Positions 35,647 through 44,223 of a stretch of 64,000 nt of DNA are shown piece after piece. Below the pieces are notes generated by a model that saw only the letters and a program-made list of their open reading frames with translations, was not told the origin of the DNA and did no database searches. The stretch is from Roseateles sp004210455 (GTDB lineage Bacteria > Pseudomonadota > Gammaproteobacteria > Burkholderiales > Burkholderiaceae_C). The number at the start of each line of letters is the position of its first letter. The stretch's first letter is position 1. A program made the position numbers and the translations under genes. The stretch lies in the NCBI RefSeq assembly GCF_048957715.1, contig NZ_JARVXN010000005.1:248001-312000 (forward strand), in the 5' to 3' direction.

Positions 35647-36684
35647 TCAGCCCGCGTGCTTGTCCAATTCGGAGGTGAACGCGTCGGCGTAGAACTCCTC
35701 GGCGGGTAGGCCGCAGGCGGCGACGAAGTCGCGCTGCGCGGACTCCACCATCACCGGCGCGCCGCAGGCATAGACCTGGTGCTTCGACAGGTCGGGCAGA
35801 TCCGCCATCAGGACCTGATGGACGAAGCCGGTGCGGCCGGTCCAGCCGTCCTCCGCCTTGGGTTCGGACAATACCGGCACGTAGGTGAACGAGGGCATCG
35901 CGGCGGCGGTCGCCTCCGCCCAGTCGTGCAGGTACAGATCGGCCTTGGACCGGCAGCCCCAGTACAACGTCACCGGGCGGGTGATGCCCTGATCCTGGAT
36001 GCGCTCCAGGATCGCCTTGATCGGCGCGAAGCCCGTACCGGACGCGAGCAGCACGATCGGCTTGTCGCTGTCCTCGCGCAGGAAGAAGCTGCCGAAGGGG
36101 CCTTCCATGCGCAGGATGTCCTTTTCCTTGAGGGCGCCGAAGACGTGGTCGGTGAACTTGCCGCCCGGCATGTGGCGGATGTGCAGCTCGATCGCCGGCG
36201 GCGTGCCGAGCCGGCTCGGCGCGTTCGCCATCGAGTAGCTGCGACGGGCGCCGTCGCGCAGGATGAACTCGACGTACTGGCCGGCGCGGTACTGCAGGTT
36301 CTGGTTGGCCGGCAGTTGCAGCCGGATCACGGCGACGTCGCCGGCCGGCTTCTCGACCGTGATCACGCGGCTGGGCAGCTTCAGCACCGGGAACTCGCCG
36401 GCGCCAGGCACCGTGCGGGCCTCGACCGTGCAATCCGTCTGCGGCTTCGCGCAGCAGGTGAGGATGAAGCCGGCGGCTTCGTCCTCCGGCGGCAGCGCCT
36501 TGGTCTGGTGCTCGCCGTGCACGACCTGACCCTCCATGAGCCGGCTCTTGCAGGAGCCGCAGGCGCCGTCCTTGCAGCCGTAGGGCAGGCCGATGCCCTG
36601 GCGGATGGCCGCGGCCAGCACGGTTTCGTCGTCGTCGACGGTGAAGTTGCGGCCGGCGGGCAGTACGGTGACCTGGAAGCTCAT
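35647..36684 (-). CDS. Ferredoxin-FAD/NAD(P)H reductase annotated as CDP-6-deoxy-glucoseen reductase type
   Basis: 345 residues. An N-terminal plant-type 2Fe-2S ferredoxin (about 1-90) has Cys37, Cys42, Cys45 and Cys77. A FAD-binding domain follows (about 100-200, RAGQYVEFIL, RRSYSMANAP) and an NAD-binding domain (GTGFAPIKAILE, then YACGAPVMVESA). In betaproteobacteria this protein is usually labelled CDP-6-deoxy-delta-3,4-glucoseen reductase by similarity to AscD. There are no deoxysugar genes nearby, so it may serve another monooxygenase or reductase. It is divergent from the SDR gene. Confidence 0.88.
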   Translation of the reverse strand: MSFQVTVLPAGRNFTVDDDETVLAAAIRQGIGLPYGCKDGACGSCKSRLMEGQVVHGEHQTKALPPEDEAAGFILTCCAKPQTDCTVEARTVPGAGEFPVLKLPSRVITVEKPAGDVAVIRLQLPANQNLQYRAGQYVEFILRDGARRSYSMANAPSRLGTPPAIELHIRHMPGGKFTDHVFGALKEKDILRMEGPFGSFFLREDSDKPIVLLASGTGFAPIKAILERIQDQGITRPVTLYWGCRSKADLYLHDWAEATAAAMPSFTYVPVLSEPKAEDGWTGRTGFVHQVLMADLPDLSKHQVYACGAPVMVESAQRDFVAACGLPAEEFYADAFTSELDKHAG

Positions 36685-36738
36685 GGTGCGGGGGTGACTA
36701 AACTAACCCGCCATTTTGCCCCAGCCCGCCAAGACCCC

Positions 36739-37662
36739 ATGCCCGGTGCCAATCCCGCTTCGCCTGCCGTCAACCGCCGTCGTCGCCGCGGCCGCCTGCT
36801 GATCGTCGGATGCGGCGACGTCGGGAGGCGGGTGCTGCGGCAACTGGCCGGGCGGTGGACGGTGTTCGCCCTGACCAGTACCGCGGCGCGGGTCGATGAA
36901 CTGCGTGCCGCCGGCGCGATCCCGCTGATCGGGAACCTGGACGACGCCGCGTCGCTGGGCCGGCTGGCGGGGCTCGCGGACCGCGTGCTGCACCTGGCGC
37001 CGCCGGCCGCCCAGGGGCGCACGGATGAGCGTACCCGGCGTCTGCTGCAGGCACTGTCGCGTTCCGCGGCGCCGGCGCGTCTGGTCTATGCGAGCACCAG
37101 CGGCGTCTACGGCGACTGCGCCGGTGCGCGCATCGACGAGACGCGCACCGTGAATCCGTCGAACGACCGCGCCTGGCGCCGCGTCGATGCCGAGGACCAA
37201 CTGCGCCAGTGGGGCCGCGTGACCGGCGCGTCGGTGACCGTCCTGCGCGTGCCCGGCATCTACGCGTTCGACCGGGAAGGCGGACATCCGCGCGAGCGGC
37301 TCGGCAAGGGGCTGCCGGTCCTGGCCCGCGAGGACGACGTCTTCACGAACCACATCCAGGCCGACGACCTGGCCCGTGCCTGCCTGCTGGCGCTGATGCG
37401 CGGCCCGGCGCAGCGCGTGCTGCACGCGAGCGACGACAGCGCACTGCTCATGGGCGACTACTTCGAGCTGGCCGCGTCCTTGTGCGGCATGGCGCCGCCG
37501 GCGCGCGTGACGCGGGCGGAGGCGCCCGGCGTGTTCTCACTGATGCAGATGAGCTTCATGAACGAGTCGCGCCGGATGGACAATCGGCGGCTCAAGCGCG
37601 AGCTGCGCCTGCGGCTGCGGTATCCGACGCCTCGCGAGGGGCTGCTCGCCGTCGAGGACTGA
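36739..37662 (+). CDS. NAD-dependent epimerase/dehydratase (extended SDR)
   Basis: 307 residues. A Rossmann motif GRLLIVGCGDVGRRVLRQ (about 18-35) uses the atypical SDR pattern GxxGxxG. YASTSGVYGD holds the Ser and Tyr, but the usual YxxxK pair is not obvious, placing it with atypical SDRs. A 14-residue basic head precedes the fold. Substrate unknown; the TDERTRRLLQAL and VFTNHIQADDLARAC motifs are shared with YeeZ-like proteins. Divergent from the reductase gene by 54 bases. Confidence 0.87.
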   Translation: MPGANPASPAVNRRRRRGRLLIVGCGDVGRRVLRQLAGRWTVFALTSTAARVDELRAAGAIPLIGNLDDAASLGRLAGLADRVLHLAPPAAQGRTDERTRRLLQALSRSAAPARLVYASTSGVYGDCAGARIDETRTVNPSNDRAWRRVDAEDQLRQWGRVTGASVTVLRVPGIYAFDREGGHPRERLGKGLPVLAREDDVFTNHIQADDLARACLLALMRGPAQRVLHASDDSALLMGDYFELAASLCGMAPPARVTRAEAPGVFSLMQMSFMNESRRMDNRRLKRELRLRLRYPTPREGLLAVED

Positions 37663-37675
37663 AGCGCAGGACCGC

Positions 37676-38263
37676 TCAGCGACGGCGGCTGCCGCGCCAG
37701 TAGTTGATCATCAGCCAGGCGCCCAGCATGCCGCCCAGGTGGGCGAAGTGGGCGATGCCGCTGCCGCCGCTGATGCCCAGGAAGAGTTCGAGCGCGCCGA
37801 AGATGGCGACGAAGTACTTGGCCTTCATCGGGATGGGCGGGAACAGCGGCATGATGACCCGGTCCGGGAACAGCAGCCCGTACGACAGCAGCAGCCCGAA
37901 CAGCGCGCCGGAGGCGCCCACCGTGGGCGCGAACGAGCCCATCAGCAGCGTGAACACCAGCTGCGCCACCGCGGCGGTCAGCGCGCTGGCCACCAGCAGC
38001 TGCGCGTAGCGCTTGCCGCCCCAGATCGTCTCCAGTTCGGAGCCGAACATCCAGAGGCCGAACATGTTGAAGAACAGGTGCGCGAAGCTGCCGTGCAGGA
38101 AGGCGTAGCTGATGGGTTGCCAGAACTCGAATCTGCCGGAGTTCAACGGCCACAGCGCCATCATGAAATTCATCTGGCCGAAGGGGGCGTAGATGAACGG
38201 GAGACAGAACAGGCCCACGCAGATGAGCATGAAGGCCTTGGTCACCGGAGGAATGAAGGGCAT
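37676..38263 (-). CDS. Rhomboid-family intramembrane serine protease
   Basis: 195 residues with six membrane helices. The catalytic dyad is Ser118 in GASGALFG and His175 in HFAHLGG. The conserved HGSFAHLFFNMFGLW motif in helix 2 supplies the oxyanion-hole His and Asn. A start at ATG 38263 (MPFIPPVTK) is normal for this short family; the longer frame adds a basic stretch with no support. It cleaves transmembrane segments; natural substrates are unknown. Convergent with the SDR gene, 13-base gap. Confidence 0.92.
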   Translation of the reverse strand: MPFIPPVTKAFMLICVGLFCLPFIYAPFGQMNFMMALWPLNSGRFEFWQPISYAFLHGSFAHLFFNMFGLWMFGSELETIWGGKRYAQLLVASALTAAVAQLVFTLLMGSFAPTVGASGALFGLLLSYGLLFPDRVIMPLFPPIPMKAKYFVAIFGALELFLGISGGSGIAHFAHLGGMLGAWLMINYWRGSRRR

Positions 38264-38357
38264 GAGTCGGGCGTCTTCAGAAAGCACCGCGAGCGGCGCG
38301 TTGGGAAGGCGCAATGGGCCTGGAATCCAGCCAATGCGTTCGGACCAGTGTAGCCGC

Positions 38358-38392
38358 GCCGTGCGCAGGCCCCGGATCGGCCCGCGCACGGC
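38358..38392. terminator. GC hairpin downstream of the calpain-repeat/T1SS operon
   Basis: GCCGTGCGC (38358-38366) pairs with GCGCACGGC (38384-38392); the 17-base loop holds a further GGCC/GGCC pairing. It lies 19 bases past the stop of the 1467-aa repeat protein (38411, read leftward) and before the rhomboid gene. There is no T-run, so it may terminate or only protect the message. Confidence 0.45.
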
Positions 38393-38410
38393 GACGCATC
38401 GGCTTTTGCG

Positions 38411-41400
38411 TCAGTGCGACTTGGCCAGCGTGAACGTCGAGTTGGCGCTCGAGTTCCCGTGGGACAGGGTCGTCACCGCCGCAGGCACGTTGAAGCTTGC
38501 CAGGGCTTGGACCAACGGCGCGACGCTGCTCGTCGACGCGGCGACCGGCGTGAGGTAGCCCGCGTGCTTCGCGTCGGCGCTCTTCAGCGCGATCGACCGG
38601 TGCACCGCGTCAAGCCCTTGCAGCGAACCGCTCGACAGGTGGTTGATCGCGCTGGCCGGAAGTCCCGCGAATGCACCGGACGACAACGCGTTGAGCCACT
38701 TCGCATCGACCTTGGACCAGTTGCTTGTCGCGGCGATCTTGAGCGCCTGGTGCGGCCGCAGCGCGGCGACCGCGCTGGCGGAGAGCGTCTCGATGGCAGG
38801 CAGGTGGGCCACCTGTTTCCCGTTCATGGCGCGGAGGGTGTCCGCGCTCAGCCCCTTGACGGTCGCCGCGGGCAGCTTGCTCAGATCCGCGGGTTTGACG
38901 GAGGACAGCGCCGCCGGCGAGAGCGCGTTCACGTCGGCGGCCGTCATCCGGCTCCAGTCCGTGGGGGTGACGGGGGGCGTCGGGTCGAGCATGGCGGCGT
39001 GTGCACCGTCGGCGAGTTTCCGGGCAAGGTCGTGACGCGTCGTATCAAGCCCTTGAAGCGCCTCCTTCGTCATCTGGTTGATGCCGGCGGCCGGGATGGC
39101 GGCGAAGGCCGAGGCGGGCAGGGCGTTGAGCTGATCGGCCGACATCCAGCCCCAGGAGATGGCGACGGACGGCACCTGTGCTGCGGTCAGTCCGCTGAAG
39201 GCTTCTGCGGTCAGCCAGTCGGGATGCTCCATGGCGGCGATCTGCTGCGTCGTCATGGCGTGGAGGGTCGAAGCGGAGAGGCCCTGCTCGGCGGCCGACC
39301 ACTCGATGTCCTTGATGCCCTGAGCCGGCAGCGCGGCGATGGCCTGCGGCGTCATCGCGTTGATCTGGTCGGCGGACATCCATCCCCAGGAGATGGAGAC
39401 CGCCGACACCTGCGCCGCGGTCATGCCGGAGAAGGCGTTCGCCGACAGCCAGTCGGGATGCTCCATGGCGGCGATCTGCTGCGTCGTCATGGCGTGGAGG
39501 GTCGAAGCGGAGAGGCCCTGCTCGGCGGCCGACCACTCGATGTCCTTGATGCCCTGAGCCGGCAGCGCGGCGATGGCCTGCGGCGTCATCGCGTTGATCT
39601 GCGCGGCCGACATCGCGCCCCACGAGCCGGCGATGGCCGGGACCTGCGCCGCGTTCAGCGCGCCGAAGGCGGCGACGGACAGTTGCTCCGGATGCGGGAT
39701 CGCCGCGATCTGCTGAGGGCTGAGCGCGGCCACGGTGGCGGCGCTCAGGCCCTGGATCGTCGAGGCGGGGAGCTTCTGCAGGTCGGCCGGCGCCACGGCG
39801 GCCAGGGCCTTCGGCGACAGCGCATTGACGTCGGACGCGGTGATCGTGCTCCAGTCCACCGCCGGCTTGGCGGGCGTCGGATCGAGGATCGCCGCATGAG
39901 CGGCGTCGGCGAGCTTCAGGGCCAGGTCGTGATGGACCTTGTCCAGCCCCTGGAGCGCCTCCTTCGACATCTGGTTGATGCCCGCGGCGGCGATGGCGCC
40001 GAAGGCGTCCGGCGTCATGGCGTTGAGTTGACCGGCCGACATCCGTCCCCAGGCGGCGGTGATGGCGGAGACCTGCGCGGCGGTCAGCGCGCCGAAGGCG
40101 GCGATGGACAGTTGCTCGGGATGCGGGAGCGCGGCGATCTGCTGCGGGCTGAGCGCGGCCACGGTGGCAGTGCTGAGGCCCTGGATCGTCGACGCGGGGA
40201 GCTTCTGCAGGTCGGCCGGCGCGATGGCGGCCAGCGCCTGCGCCGACAGCGCGTTCATGCCTGCGGCGGTGACCTGGGTCCAGTCCGTCACCGCGGCGGG
40301 CGCCGTCTTGATGTAGCCCGCGTGCGTGGCGTCGGCGGACCGCAGCGCGATGTCGCGATGGATCGCATCCAGCCCCTGGAGGGAGGCCTTGGTCATCTGG
40401 TTGATGCCGGCAGCGGGAACGGCGCCGAACGCTTCCGGAGACAGGGCGTTGAGTTGCGCGGCCGACATCCAGTACCACGAGACGGCGATGGACGGAACCT
40501 GCGCCGCCGTCAGTCCGCCGAACGCGGCGACGGACAACTTGTCTGGGTGGGCGAATGCGGCAACCAGCTGTGGCGTCATCGCGTGGATGGTCGAGGCGGA
40601 GAGACCCTGGAAGGCGGCCGAGGACATGTTCTGCACGGCCTTCACCGGCAGGGCGGCGACCGCCTGCGGCGACAGCGCGTTGAACCAGTCGGCGGACTGG
40701 TAGCTCCAGGACGTATTCAGGACGGGGATCTGGGCGGCGGTGAGGCCGGCCGCGCCGGCCGGGCTCAGCCAGTCCGGATGCGCGATCGCGGCGATCTGCT
40801 GCGTCGTCATCGCACCGACCGCGGCGGCGCCGAGTCCCTGGAGGACGGCCTGCGGCAGGGTCCCGATGCCCGCGACGGGCAGGGCGGCGATGGCCGCGGC
40901 CGACAGGCCGTTGTACCAGTCCGCGCTGAGGACCTTCGTCTGCGCGGCGAGCAGTCCGGCGACCGCGGACGCGGACAACTGATCGAGATGCGGCAGCGCC
41001 AGCAGCTGTTGCGAGCTCATGATCTGCAGGGTCGCCGCGCTCAGACCGTTGACGGTCGAGCCGCACAGTTGCTTCAACGCCGTCGGCGAGATGGCCGCGA
41101 TCATGGCCGCCGACTGGCTGTTGATCCAGTCCGCGCTCACCGTGGACCAGTCGGTGGCGGCGAAGTGCGCGAAGGCGCTGCCGTATTCGATCGGCGATTC
41201 CATCACCACGAACTCACCGTTGCCGCTGATGGCGTCGAGTTCTTCCGGCGAGATCTCGAAGACGTAGTTCGATCCCCAGGGGTTCCGGAAGATGTACTTG
41301 TGATTGACCTCGTCGATGCCGGTGATCGCGAAGGCGTGTCCGCTCACCATCTGCGTCGAGCCGTCCGCACCCTTGGAGGATTTGCCGTAGGACGCATAGG

Positions 41401-42814
41401 TCACGATGCCCGAACCGTCCTCGAGCGCGGCCTTGACCGCTTCCCATCCCGACGTGCCGGAGGAGAAGCTCTTGCTGCTGCCGCCGGTCAGCGTCTTCAT
41501 GGCCCAGGCCGAGATGCCGCCGTCGAGCTGCCCGATGTCGTTGTTCCAGTTTTTGTAGCCGTCGCCCTGCAGCAGCCCGCTGGCGCTGGCTTCCACGAAC
41601 GCGTCCTCGATCAGCCGCGCCCAGCCGCCGGCGGCGGTGCTTGCGCCGTAGTTGGCCACCTTGCCGTCGACGGTGACGAAGACCGGCTTGTCGGCGCTGC
41701 CGTCGTAGAACTTGACGGCATAGGTGCCGTTGCCATTCGAACTGATCAGGCCGTTGAGCCGCTCCGGTGCGGTGGCGGCAAGGGCCTCCAGCGAGGAGAT
41801 CAGCCAGCAGTCACCGAGCTGGCCCTGCGCCACGCCGACCGCGGCCTGCTGGACGGAACCGTTGAACAGCGGACTGTCGGTCACATCGGCGTATCCGTTG
41901 GCGGTCGGGTTGTTGGTGCCCAGGAACCACTTGCACACGGCCTGGTTGAACGAGTCCGCGCTCATGTTCACCTGGACGCCCATGCTGCCCATCAGGGACG
42001 ACACATAGGTCTGATTGCCGGCAGCGCCCTTGGCCGAGGCGAGCGTATTGTTGAAGGCGTCGAACTGCGCGGCGCTCAGACCGTCGGAACCGATGTTCGA
42101 ACACATCAGCTGAAGCTTGGACAGCACGCTGTCGTAGTTGACCGACGCGTCCTTGGAGGCCATGTCGATGTAACCGGCATGCATTTCATCCGCGCTCTTG
42201 AGCGCGATCGCGCGGCGCGTGGCGTCCAGGCCTTGCAGCGCGGCCAGCGACATCTGGTTGATGCCGGCGGCGGGGATCGCGGCAAAGGCCTCGGGCGACA
42301 GCGCGTTGAGCCAGCGGGCACTGGTGGAGTCCCAGTCGGTGGTGGTCTGCAGCTGTTCCGGACGCAGCTTGCCGACCGCCGACAGCGGGATCCAGTCGTT
42401 GTCCGCGATGGCGGCGAACTGGGCTGCCGTCATGGCCTGGAAGTCGGCATCGGACAGGCCGCGGACGACCGCCGCGCCGAGCGAGCCGATCGCTGCGGCG
42501 GGCACGGCGGAGAACGCGCTGGTCGACAAGCCGTTCATCCAGGCCGACGACATCTTGCTCCACGCCGCCGGAGCGATCGCGGACACCTGCTGCGCGGTGA
42601 GTCCGCCGACGGCGGCAGGGGCCAGCCATTCGGGATGCTTCAACGCGGTGATCTGCGCTGCGGACATCGCGGCCACCTGACCGCTCGTCAGGTATTGGTA
42701 GTGCGACTGATCGAGCGAGGCGAGCGACGCGGTCGGGATCTGCTGGATCTGTTCCGCGGTCAGTGCGCCGAATGCGGCTGCACTCAGGGCGTTGGGCTTG
42801 GTGAGGTCGGTCAT
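38411..42814 (-). CDS. Giant repeat protein with embedded calpain (C2) cysteine protease domain, T1SS cargo candidate 1
   Basis: 1467 residues from MTDLTKPNAL. Layout: about 1-240, repeats; 240-325, helical region; 325-575, calpain-type protease; 575-1425, repeats; 1430-1467, conserved tail. The protease triad is complete: Cys336 (LGDCWLISSL), His493 (VSGHAFAITG) and Asn511 (FRNPWG). The repeats are helical modules with LTAAQV, HP(D/E)WL, MSADQLNALSPEAFAAIP, INQMT and LQGLD landmarks; seven HPD/HPE and five LQGLD motifs are present. There is no N-terminal signal peptide and no RTX nonapeptide. The last 36 residues match those of the paralogue. It is the last gene of an operon with HlyD and an ABC transporter, so type I export is inferred. 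Confidence 0.88.
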   Translation of the reverse strand: MTDLTKPNALSAAAFGALTAEQIQQIPTASLASLDQSHYQYLTSGQVAAMSAAQITALKHPEWLAPAAVGGLTAQQVSAIAPAAWSKMSSAWMNGLSTSAFSAVPAAAIGSLGAAVVRGLSDADFQAMTAAQFAAIADNDWIPLSAVGKLRPEQLQTTTDWDSTSARWLNALSPEAFAAIPAAGINQMSLAALQGLDATRRAIALKSADEMHAGYIDMASKDASVNYDSVLSKLQLMCSNIGSDGLSAAQFDAFNNTLASAKGAAGNQTYVSSLMGSMGVQVNMSADSFNQAVCKWFLGTNNPTANGYADVTDSPLFNGSVQQAAVGVAQGQLGDCWLISSLEALAATAPERLNGLISSNGNGTYAVKFYDGSADKPVFVTVDGKVANYGASTAAGGWARLIEDAFVEASASGLLQGDGYKNWNNDIGQLDGGISAWAMKTLTGGSSKSFSSGTSGWEAVKAALEDGSGIVTYASYGKSSKGADGSTQMVSGHAFAITGIDEVNHKYIFRNPWGSNYVFEISPEELDAISGNGEFVVMESPIEYGSAFAHFAATDWSTVSADWINSQSAAMIAAISPTALKQLCGSTVNGLSAATLQIMSSQQLLALPHLDQLSASAVAGLLAAQTKVLSADWYNGLSAAAIAALPVAGIGTLPQAVLQGLGAAAVGAMTTQQIAAIAHPDWLSPAGAAGLTAAQIPVLNTSWSYQSADWFNALSPQAVAALPVKAVQNMSSAAFQGLSASTIHAMTPQLVAAFAHPDKLSVAAFGGLTAAQVPSIAVSWYWMSAAQLNALSPEAFGAVPAAGINQMTKASLQGLDAIHRDIALRSADATHAGYIKTAPAAVTDWTQVTAAGMNALSAQALAAIAPADLQKLPASTIQGLSTATVAALSPQQIAALPHPEQLSIAAFGALTAAQVSAITAAWGRMSAGQLNAMTPDAFGAIAAAGINQMSKEALQGLDKVHHDLALKLADAAHAAILDPTPAKPAVDWSTITASDVNALSPKALAAVAPADLQKLPASTIQGLSAATVAALSPQQIAAIPHPEQLSVAAFGALNAAQVPAIAGSWGAMSAAQINAMTPQAIAALPAQGIKDIEWSAAEQGLSASTLHAMTTQQIAAMEHPDWLSANAFSGMTAAQVSAVSISWGWMSADQINAMTPQAIAALPAQGIKDIEWSAAEQGLSASTLHAMTTQQIAAMEHPDWLTAEAFSGLTAAQVPSVAISWGWMSADQLNALPASAFAAIPAAGINQMTKEALQGLDTTRHDLARKLADGAHAAMLDPTPPVTPTDWSRMTAADVNALSPAALSSVKPADLSKLPAATVKGLSADTLRAMNGKQVAHLPAIETLSASAVAALRPHQALKIAATSNWSKVDAKWLNALSSGAFAGLPASAINHLSSGSLQGLDAVHRSIALKSADAKHAGYLTPVAASTSSVAPLVQALASFNVPAAVTTLSHGNSSANSTFTLAKSH
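39212..39601 (-). repeat. 234-bp-period direct repeat inside calpain-repeat gene 1
   Basis: Bases 39212-39367 and 39446-39601 are identical over 156 bp, giving a 234-bp (78-codon) higher-order unit of the HPDWL...LPAQGIKDIEW module. The exactness at the DNA level points to recent duplication or gene conversion. A diverged third copy is in the paralogue at about 47080-47245. Confidence 0.85.
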
Positions 42815-42879
42815 GATGATGGAGGGCCGTGGCAGGGAAGTGAACGGGGGGAGCCGGGCGGGGAAATCGTGCGGGGCTT

Positions 42880-44223
42880 TCAACGCTCGCGCAGGCTCTC
42901 GCGCTGGTGCTGGATCAGCGGCGACAGGAGGTAGTCGATGACGCGTCGCGTGCCGGTGCGGATGTCCACGGTGCCGGACATGCCCGGGCCGATCGGCATG
43001 CGTCGGCCTTCGACATCGAGGGCGGTCTGATCGAGCGTCACGGTGACGGCGTAGATCGGTCCGCGTTTCTCGTCCTGCAGCGCGTCGCGCGAGACGTGGT
43101 CGACCCGGCCGGGAACCGTGCCGTAGCGCGTGTAGTCGAAGGCGTCGATCTTCACGGCGACTTCCTGGCCCTCGCGCACGAAACCGACATCGCGATTTTC
43201 GATGAAGGCCTCGAACTGCACGCGGCTGTTCAGCGGCACGATCTGCATCAGCGGTTGGGCCGCCGGAATCGCCGCGCCGACCGTGTGCGTCGTCAACTGC
43301 TGGACGGTGCCGTCGACCGGCGAGCGCAGCTGCAGCAGCGATTGGCGCGCGGCGGCCTTGACCACGTCCTGGCGCGACGCCTGCGTGACGCGGGCGGCCT
43401 CGGCCAGGCGATCGTCCGCCTGCTTGCGGGTCGTGGCGGTCAGCTCGCGCAACTGGCTGCGGGCCTGGGAAAGCTGGCCTTCCAGCTCGATGCGGGTCAT
43501 CTTCCTCTGCAGGAAGGCGTCCTGCGCCACGTCCCGCGTCCGGGCCAGTTCCGCGTACTCGCGTTCCCGGTCGACCGCGATCGGCAGGGCGCCGGTGAAC
43601 CGCGCGATATCCGTCGTCAGGTGGTCGCGGCGGGCGGCGTAGTCGTTCCAGGCGCTGGACAGGGACTGCTCAGCCTCCTGCCGGCGTTGCGCGGACAACT
43701 CGGCCAGCGCGGGCAGACGCGGCGCGCGGCCCGTGTTCAGCGCGTCGATCAGCGCGGTCTGGACGGCCACCTGCACGGCGGCGGCCTGGCGCTCGCCTTC
43801 GGCCTTTTCCAGCTCGCTGTCGACTTCCCGGTTGTCCAGCTCGATCAGCAGTTGTCCGGCGCGTACCTGCTGGTTCTCGGTCACGTGAAGGACGCGGACG
43901 CTGGCGACCTGCGTCGAGGAGATCGTCTTGCTCTCGCCGGTGACGGCGACCTTGCCCTGGCCGACGGTCACGATGTCGACGCGGCTGAAGAAGGACCACG
44001 CCAGCGTCGACACGACGATCAGCATCAGGATGCGGGCCACCCAGCGCCCGGCAGGGGACACCGGGCTGGCCTGCAGGGCGAGCGCAGCGGGCAGGAACTC
44101 GGCCTCGCGCGCCGTCCGACGCGGGGTCTTGTCGGCGGCCTCGTGTCGCCAGGCTTCCCGGACGACGGTGACGTAGCGGCCGATCAGGTCGGCGGCGGCC
44201 TGGGCTCGATGGAGCGCGTTCAT
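42880..44223 (-). CDS. HlyD-family type I secretion adaptor (membrane fusion protein)
   Basis: 447 residues. A cytoplasmic head (about 1-58), one membrane helix (about 60-80, VARILMLIVVSTLAWSFF), a lipoyl/barrel-sandwich half (VTVGQGKVAVTGESKTI), a long coiled coil (about 130-300), the second lipoyl half (LRSPVDGTVQQL) and a beta-barrel to VDIRTGTRRVIDYLLSPL, the HlyD C-terminal signature. It bridges the inner-membrane ABC transporter and the TolC-type channel. Its ATG overlaps the ABC gene stop by 4 bases, and the calpain-repeat gene follows 65 bases later. Confidence 0.95.
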   Translation of the reverse strand: MNALHRAQAAADLIGRYVTVVREAWRHEAADKTPRRTAREAEFLPAALALQASPVSPAGRWVARILMLIVVSTLAWSFFSRVDIVTVGQGKVAVTGESKTISSTQVASVRVLHVTENQQVRAGQLLIELDNREVDSELEKAEGERQAAAVQVAVQTALIDALNTGRAPRLPALAELSAQRRQEAEQSLSSAWNDYAARRDHLTTDIARFTGALPIAVDREREYAELARTRDVAQDAFLQRKMTRIELEGQLSQARSQLRELTATTRKQADDRLAEAARVTQASRQDVVKAAARQSLLQLRSPVDGTVQQLTTHTVGAAIPAAQPLMQIVPLNSRVQFEAFIENRDVGFVREGQEVAVKIDAFDYTRYGTVPGRVDHVSRDALQDEKRGPIYAVTVTLDQTALDVEGRRMPIGPGMSGTVDIRTGTRRVIDYLLSPLIQHQRESLRER

